Shown in pieces: positions 59,790 to 64,000 of a stretch of 64,000 bases of DNA (positions are counted from its first letter, which is position 1; each line of letters opens with the position of its first letter). The notes beneath the pieces are model-generated. The model saw only the letters and a list, made by a program, of their open reading frames with translations, ran no database searches and had not been told where the DNA came from. Origin of the DNA: Bacteroidales bacterium CF (GTDB lineage: Bacteria > Bacteroidota > Bacteroidia > Bacteroidales > UBA932); the NCBI GenBank assembly GCA_000473305.1, contig CP006772.1, positions 1,736,001-1,800,000 on the forward strand, given 5' to 3'. Made by a program: the position numbers and the translations under genes.

Positions 59790-60209
59790 ATGTCATTGAA
59801 CAAGGTCATGCTAATTGGCAATGTCGGTAAGGATCCCGAAATAAGGCATCTGGAAAACGACTCGGTAGTTGCCAATTTTACACTCGCCACAACAGAAAGA
59901 TACCGCGACAAGAACGGAAACTGGCAGGAACAGACCGAATGGCACAATATTGTGTGCTGGAGGCTGTTGGCTGAAAGAGCCGAGAAATATGTCAAAAAAG
60001 GTTCCCAGGTTTTTGTGGAGGGCAAAATAAGGAGCCGGGAGTGGGTTGACCAGACAGAACAAAAAAGATCTGTGATAGAGATTGTAGCAGAGAGTTTTCA
60101 ACTTCTTGGCAAAAAAACTGACAGTCAACCATCTGTTCAAAACATACAACCAGTTACAACTTCGGCAGCCGTTGTTGGTGATGATCTTCCTGACGATTTG
60201 CCGTTTTAA
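59790..60209 (+). CDS. ssb: Single-stranded DNA-binding protein
   Basis: The 139-residue protein has the OB fold of SSB (LNKVMLIGNVGKDPEIRHLE, VANFTLATTERYRDKNGNW, TEWHNIVCWRLLAERAEKYV, KGSQVFVEGKIRSREWVD). A Gln/Ser linker and the acidic tip DDLPDDLPF follow. That tip recruits partner proteins. Length and motifs are normal. Confidence 0.95.
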   Translation: MSLNKVMLIGNVGKDPEIRHLENDSVVANFTLATTERYRDKNGNWQEQTEWHNIVCWRLLAERAEKYVKKGSQVFVEGKIRSREWVDQTEQKRSVIEIVAESFQLLGKKTDSQPSVQNIQPVTTSAAVVGDDLPDDLPF

Positions 60210-60226
60210 ATTTATTATATAATATT

Positions 60227-61501
60227 ATGAAAGTTGATGTGATTCTTGGTCTCCAATGGGGAGATGAGGGAAAGGGAAAGATTGTGGATGTACTGGCTAA
60301 GGGATATCCGGTCATTGCAAGATTTCAGGGAGGGCCAAACGCTGGTCACTCATTGCAGTTCGAAGACAAAAAAGTTGTCCTGCATTCTATTCCTTCGGGG
60401 ATTTTCCGCAAAGGAACTACTAACATCATTGGGAACGGAGTGGTTCTTGATCCCATTATCTTCAGGGAGGAGTGCACAAAACTGATATCTATGGGGGTAC
60501 CTGTTCAGGAGAGACTCATGATTTCAAAGAAGGCGCACCTTATCCTTCCGACTCACAGGATTATCGATGCAGCTTCCGAACAATCAAAGGGTGCATCCAA
60601 AATAGGTTCTACACTCAAGGGTATAGGCCCTGCATATATGGACAAGACAGGCAGGAACGGCCTCAGGGTTGGCGACATTCTGTCTTCCAATTTCAAAGAG
60701 AGATTCCTCGCCCTTAAGGAAAAACATATTAGCTTCCTGAAACAGTTCGACTTCCAGTACGATGCGAACCAATATGAGGAGGAGTGGCTGAGTGCTGCCG
60801 AATACCTCAAGGAGTTCTCTATTGTTGATGGCGAGTATGAAATTAACCAGCTTCTTGATGACAGCAAGAGAATTCTTGCGGAGGGTGCTCAGGGTTCACT
60901 TCTTGACATAGATTTCGGATCATATCCTTTCGTTACATCTTCAAATACAACATGCGCAGGTGCATGCACAGGACTAGGTGTGGCTCCTTCAAAAATAGGC
61001 ACTGTTTCAGGTATTTTCAAAGCATATTGCACAAGAGTCGGCAGCGGTCCGTTCCCTACAGAACAAGACAATGAGACAGGTGAACTGCTCAGAAAACTCG
61101 GATTTGAATATGGTGCAACCACAGGCAGACCCAGGAGAACAGGCTGGCTTGACCTTGTTGCCCTTAAATTCGCTGTAATGGTAAGCGGCGTTGACCAGCT
61201 TATCATGATGAAGGCTGACGTGCTTGACACAATCGACACCATTAAGGTTGCAGTGGCATATGAGGTGGACGGAAAGGTTACCGAACGTATACCTTATGAC
61301 ACATACGCCGAAATCACCCCTGTTTACAAGGACTTCAAAGGCTGGAAAAGAGATCTTACAAAGGTCACTGCCGAAGAGGATCTTCCTTTCGAATTCATGA
61401 ACTATGTAAGATTCATTGAGAAAGAGATCGGAATTCCAATCAAGATCATCTCTTTAGGCCCGGACCGTGAGCAGACAATAATCCGCGAGAGTAATAGTTA
61501 A
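60227..61501 (+). CDS. purA: Adenylosuccinate synthase
   Basis: The 424-residue protein has LQWGDEGKGKIVDVLAKGY (catalytic Asp and P-loop), RFQGGPNAGHSL (with the catalytic His), GSTLKGIGPAYMDK, EGAQGSLLDIDFG and TTTGRPRRTGWLDL-type signature (here ATTGRPRRTGWLDL). It joins IMP and aspartate using GTP in AMP synthesis. Length matches the family. A terminator hairpin follows. Confidence 0.95.
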   Translation: MKVDVILGLQWGDEGKGKIVDVLAKGYPVIARFQGGPNAGHSLQFEDKKVVLHSIPSGIFRKGTTNIIGNGVVLDPIIFREECTKLISMGVPVQERLMISKKAHLILPTHRIIDAASEQSKGASKIGSTLKGIGPAYMDKTGRNGLRVGDILSSNFKERFLALKEKHISFLKQFDFQYDANQYEEEWLSAAEYLKEFSIVDGEYEINQLLDDSKRILAEGAQGSLLDIDFGSYPFVTSSNTTCAGACTGLGVAPSKIGTVSGIFKAYCTRVGSGPFPTEQDNETGELLRKLGFEYGATTGRPRRTGWLDLVALKFAVMVSGVDQLIMMKADVLDTIDTIKVAVAYEVDGKVTERIPYDTYAEITPVYKDFKGWKRDLTKVTAEEDLPFEFMNYVRFIEKEIGIPIKIISLGPDREQTIIRESNS

Positions 61502-61523
61502 AAGTGAAGAGTGAGAAGTGAAA

Positions 61524-61561
61524 AGAGGGTGTTCAAAATCTATTTGAGCACTCTTTTTTTG
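61524..61561 (+). terminator. Terminator hairpin after purA
   Basis: AGAGGGTGTTCAAA pairs (with mismatches) with TTTGAGCACTCT around ATCTA and is followed by TTTTTTT. Confidence 0.75.
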
Positions 61562-61653
61562 TCTGTATACGGCAAAGGAAAGCTTGGCTCCCGAATAGGG
61601 AGGGGACCCACCGCAGGTGGGGAGGACTTTCCGTGCGGATACAGACAAAAAAA
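61554..61653. repeat. 100-bp imperfect inverted repeat with inner palindrome
   Basis: TTTTTTTGTCTGTATACGGC at 61554 pairs with CGGATACAGACAAAAAAA ending at 61653. Within the loop, CCCACCGCAGGTGGG is a perfect short hairpin in a GC-rich setting (GGAGGGGACCCACCGCAGGT). This resembles an extragenic palindromic element set between convergent genes. Confidence 0.75.
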
Positions 61654-61677
61654 GGGCTGACCAATTTGGGCAGCCCT
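61653..61677 (-). terminator. Terminator-like hairpin shared at the end of the MFS gene
   Basis: AGGGCTG-ACCAATTTGGG-CAGCCCT. On the minus strand it is followed by TTTTTTT, so it can end the MFS transcript. Confidence 0.7.
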
Positions 61678-61695
61678 TAGTTCTTGCTATTACAG

Positions 61696-63114
61696 TTATT
61701 TCTGCTTATTAGGCAAATCAATCCTCAAATGAGGATTCTTGTCCGCAGACCTTCCCAGGATAATTGATACAGCAATCGCAACCAACGAAAGTCCGACAAA
61801 GAAGTACTCAGCATTGATGGCCGATTTCAAAGCGGCTGCTGTCGGATCTGCAACTGCAGCAGTAGTCTTGATGAATATCTGCCCTACAACTATCGGTACT
61901 AAAAGCATACCCATGTTCTGGATCCAGTATATAAGGGAATACGCAGTACCAAGGTTCTTCTCCTTGATAATCTTCGGAACTGTAGGCCACATGGCAGCAG
62001 GAACGAGCGAATAGCCGATTCCGAGGATACCAAGACCTATGTACCCGAATACCGGAAGCCCGGGAGCAAAGCCGATAATCAGATGGGAAACCAGAACCAG
62101 AACAGAGCCTATGATCATAAACCGGCTTGCCTTACCTTTTGTATCAATGAGCAGTCCGAAGATCGGCGTAAATATCATTGTAAAGAAAGGGATTAGTGAT
62201 ACCATGACTGATGCCACATCATCATCAATGCCAAAGCGAGGAATTATGATAGTAGTTGCAAAACGTCTGAACGATATTATACAGCAGTAGAAGAATACAC
62301 AAAGCAGAGAGATGAGTATGAAGTGTTTGTCTCCGAGAATTTTGAAAATATCAGAGAAACGGAACTTGTCATCCTTATCTACCTTGACATCATTTTTCTT
62401 TGCCTCTTCTGCTGTCTGCCTGTCCAGCTTGCTGTCCATGAAGATAAAGACAGACCATACAACAACCGCAACAACCATCAAAATCATGGCAACTATTGTA
62501 GGTTTGCTTGTCTCCGAGAATGGAATATAGGAAAGGTCCAGATTTACGATTCTCGGAACAAGAATAAGTGCTGTGGCTGTACCCATACGTGCAAGCGCCA
62601 GCTGAAGACCCATGGCAAGTGCCATCTCTTTTCCTTTAAACCACTTGGCTATTGATCTGGTAACTGCAACTCCTGCTATTTCACTACCCAGCCCGAAAAG
62701 TGCACAACCTGCATAGGCCAGGGCAAGCGAAGGTTTTGAGAATATCCCGCCAAGCCATGTGTTCAACGAACTGTGTGCAAAGCTTTCAGAGATGGCATAC
62801 ACAACAATCAATGAACCACCTACCATCAGTCCCACAAAAAGAGAACCGGTAAAACGTACACCCCATTTGTCAAGGAGCATTCCGCATATAACCAGACCTC
62901 CCCATACGCAGAGGAGAGAGTAAGCGCCGCCGTAGAAACCGTAATCACTTAAGTTCCAACCCAGGTCAAGAGCTTCAGGATGGCTGAATATCTGACTTAT
63001 AGTCGAAAAAATATCGTCGAAAAAGTACGAGGCAAACATTGGTATTGCAAGACTCATGAGGACGATCCATCGCGCACTCTTTGAATCTTTGAGCAGTTTA
63101 ACGGGAGAGTTCAT
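61696..63114 (-). CDS. MFS transporter (paralogue 1)
   Basis: The 472-residue protein has about twelve membrane helices, with GMLLDKWGVRFTGSLFVGLM (loop 2-3 motif) and SIAKWFKGKEMALAMGLQLAL. In the second half IFGLLIDTKGKASRFMIIGS and YSLVPAAMWPTVPKIIKEKN stand out. These match a Bacteroidetes MFS branch related to MFSD1-like dipeptide carriers, but I am not sure of the substrate. The next gene upstream in its transcription direction is a clear paralogue. Confidence 0.85.
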   Translation of the reverse strand: MNSPVKLLKDSKSARWIVLMSLAIPMFASYFFDDIFSTISQIFSHPEALDLGWNLSDYGFYGGAYSLLCVWGGLVICGMLLDKWGVRFTGSLFVGLMVGGSLIVVYAISESFAHSSLNTWLGGIFSKPSLALAYAGCALFGLGSEIAGVAVTRSIAKWFKGKEMALAMGLQLALARMGTATALILVPRIVNLDLSYIPFSETSKPTIVAMILMVVAVVVWSVFIFMDSKLDRQTAEEAKKNDVKVDKDDKFRFSDIFKILGDKHFILISLLCVFFYCCIISFRRFATTIIIPRFGIDDDVASVMVSLIPFFTMIFTPIFGLLIDTKGKASRFMIIGSVLVLVSHLIIGFAPGLPVFGYIGLGILGIGYSLVPAAMWPTVPKIIKEKNLGTAYSLIYWIQNMGMLLVPIVVGQIFIKTTAAVADPTAAALKSAINAEYFFVGLSLVAIAVSIILGRSADKNPHLRIDLPNKQK

Positions 63115-63121
63115 ATTTTTT

Positions 63122-63495
63122 AGTTTAAAGTTATTAGTTAACAGTTAAAAGTTAAGAGTGAAAAGTGAAAATTTAAGAGTTAAAAGTGAAGTGTTAAGAG
63201 TTAAAAGTTAAGAGTGAAGAGTTAAGAGTGAAGAGTTAATAGTTAAGAGTTAATAGTTAAGAGTTAATAGTGAAGAGTTAAGAGTGAAGAGTTAATAGTG
63301 AAGAGTTAATAGTGAAGAGTTAAGAGTGAAGAGTGAAAAGTTTTCGTTTTTCACTTTCTCACTTATCACTTATCACTTTCTCTCTTATCACTTTCTCACT
63401 TATCACTTATCACTTTCTCTCTTATCACTTTCTCACTTATCACTTATCACTTTCTCACTATTCACTTATCAATTTTTCACTTATCACTTATCACT
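63122..63495. repeat. Long heptanucleotide tract forming an inverted repeat between two MFS paralogues
   Basis: 63130-63341 is built from AGAGTTA and AGAGTGA heptamers. From 63345 the pattern reverses to TCACTTATCACTT and TCACTTTCTC words until 63495. The two halves are roughly complementary, so a large cruciform is possible. No gene is supported within it; any open frame there is an artefact of the repeat. Confidence 0.9.
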
Positions 63496-63496
63496 T

Positions 63497-64000
63497 TTAG
63501 TTTTTTATATTCGGAAGTTCCAGTCCGTATCCCTTCTTCTTATCCTCACCCTTAAGCCAGATTGCGAGCACGAATGCAAGCACTCCAAGAGAGGCGAAGA
63601 TTAACATAGGAACTGTATAGTTATATTCGAGAGGGTTTGTAATCCCTTTGTTTGTCTCTGCCAGTGCCCATCCGATAAGCATAGGGAACAGCATCAGACC
63701 TATGTTCTGAATCCAGAAGACAACCGAGTAGGCAGAACCCAGGTAACGGTTTTCCACTAGCTTTGGAACTGAAGGCCATAGAGCAGCAGGAACGAGTGAG
63801 AAGCTTACTCCAAGTAGTACAATTGCCGAGTATGCAACAACTTTTGAGAAGTGGGCTGCAGGTGTGAGGGCAAATACAAGGTGACACCCGATCATGAGTA
63901 AAGATCCCAAAATAAGCATGGTTGCACCTTTTCCCCTCTTGTCAAGGAAACCGCCCAGAAGTGGTGTCAATATCATTGCACCTATCGGGAAGTATGAAAA
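63497..64000 (-). CDS. MFS transporter (paralogue 2, 5' end outside window)
   Basis: The minus-strand frame is open to the window edge (FSYFPIGAMILTPLLGGF), so only the C-terminal 167 residues are seen. ILGVSFSLVPAALWPSVPKL is cut from the same pattern as in paralogue 1, with YSVVFWIQNIGLMLFPMLIG following (compare YSLIYWIQNMGMLLVPIVVG). Both end in short charged tails. The two are tandem duplicates, diverged, with the heptamer tract between. Confidence 0.85.
   Translation of the reverse strand, partial: FSYFPIGAMILTPLLGGFLDKRGKGATMLILGSLLMIGCHLVFALTPAAHFSKVVAYSAIVLLGVSFSLVPAALWPSVPKLVENRYLGSAYSVVFWIQNIGLMLFPMLIGWALAETNKGITNPLEYNYTVPMLIFASLGVLAFVLAIWLKGEDKKKGYGLELPNIKN

Noticed and set aside
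63326-63604. Plus-strand 92-residue frame rich in SLL/FLTYH repeats
   Set aside because: It is a translation of the heptamer tract and has no independent support.

Overview
The window looks like a chromosomal segment of a Bacteroidales-type Bacteroidetes. Supporting signs are promoters of the TAnnTTTG type, a GH97 glycosidase, a FISUMP/fimbrillin-like surface protein, FdtA-type sugar isomerases, a SecB-like chaperone module, an RPR-repeat RluB-type pseudouridine synthase, and heptameric TTCACTTTTCAC tracts between genes. I cannot name the genus. No rRNA, tRNA or CRISPR array is visible.

Region 1 (1-20.8 kb) is an AT-rich surface polysaccharide locus read on the + strand. It encodes dTDP-3-amino-3,6-dideoxyhexose functions (two FdtA-like ketoisomerases, a hexapeptide acyltransferase, an FdtB-like aminotransferase), a pyruvyltransferase, four glycosyltransferases, a Wzy-like polymerase, a TupA-like ATP-grasp protein, a PglC-like initiating phosphoglycosyl transferase, an epimerase and a FemAB-like acyltransferase. 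A second aminotransferase and a UDP-HexNAc 6-dehydrogenase-like enzyme end the locus. It carries decay: an IS3 remnant, an rmlB remnant, and an intact IS66 element (16-bp inverted ends, 8-bp target duplication) next to the remains of an acetyltransferase.

Region 2 (20.8-34.2 kb) is an accessory island. It holds a probable toxin-antitoxin-chaperone module, a WbuC cupin, an RloA/RloB pair, and five AAA/DUF4143 ATPase genes of two alternating subfamilies (one truncated). Seven well-conserved copies of a repeat with core CCTTGCCAARGTTTTT lie on the same strand, each downstream of a gene or module in this stretch. Each of the three long A-type ATPase genes is preceded by its own direct repeats, different in sequence but all spaced exactly 23 bp. 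The island ends in a REP-associated tyrosine transposase (RAYT) framed by inverted copies of a close relative of that repeat (CCTTGCCACAGTTTTT), which suggests a RAYT/REP system.

Region 3 (34.2-64 kb) is mostly housekeeping: UDP-glucose dehydrogenase, TlpA-like thioredoxin, MFS exporter, transaldolase, M16 protease, GH97, ATP-cone nuclease, ExbB/ExbD/TonB, an ABC permease, RluB, Era, topoisomerase IV A, shikimate kinase, RecJ, LysS, a TrmH-type methyltransferase, AroE, Ssb, PurA and two paralogous MFS transporters. A second repeat family (GTGGCACTGATTTTTCTA) frames four intergenic gaps here as inverted pairs. Its copies reach into coding ends and supply stop codons, C-terminal residues and, once, the only usable start codon.
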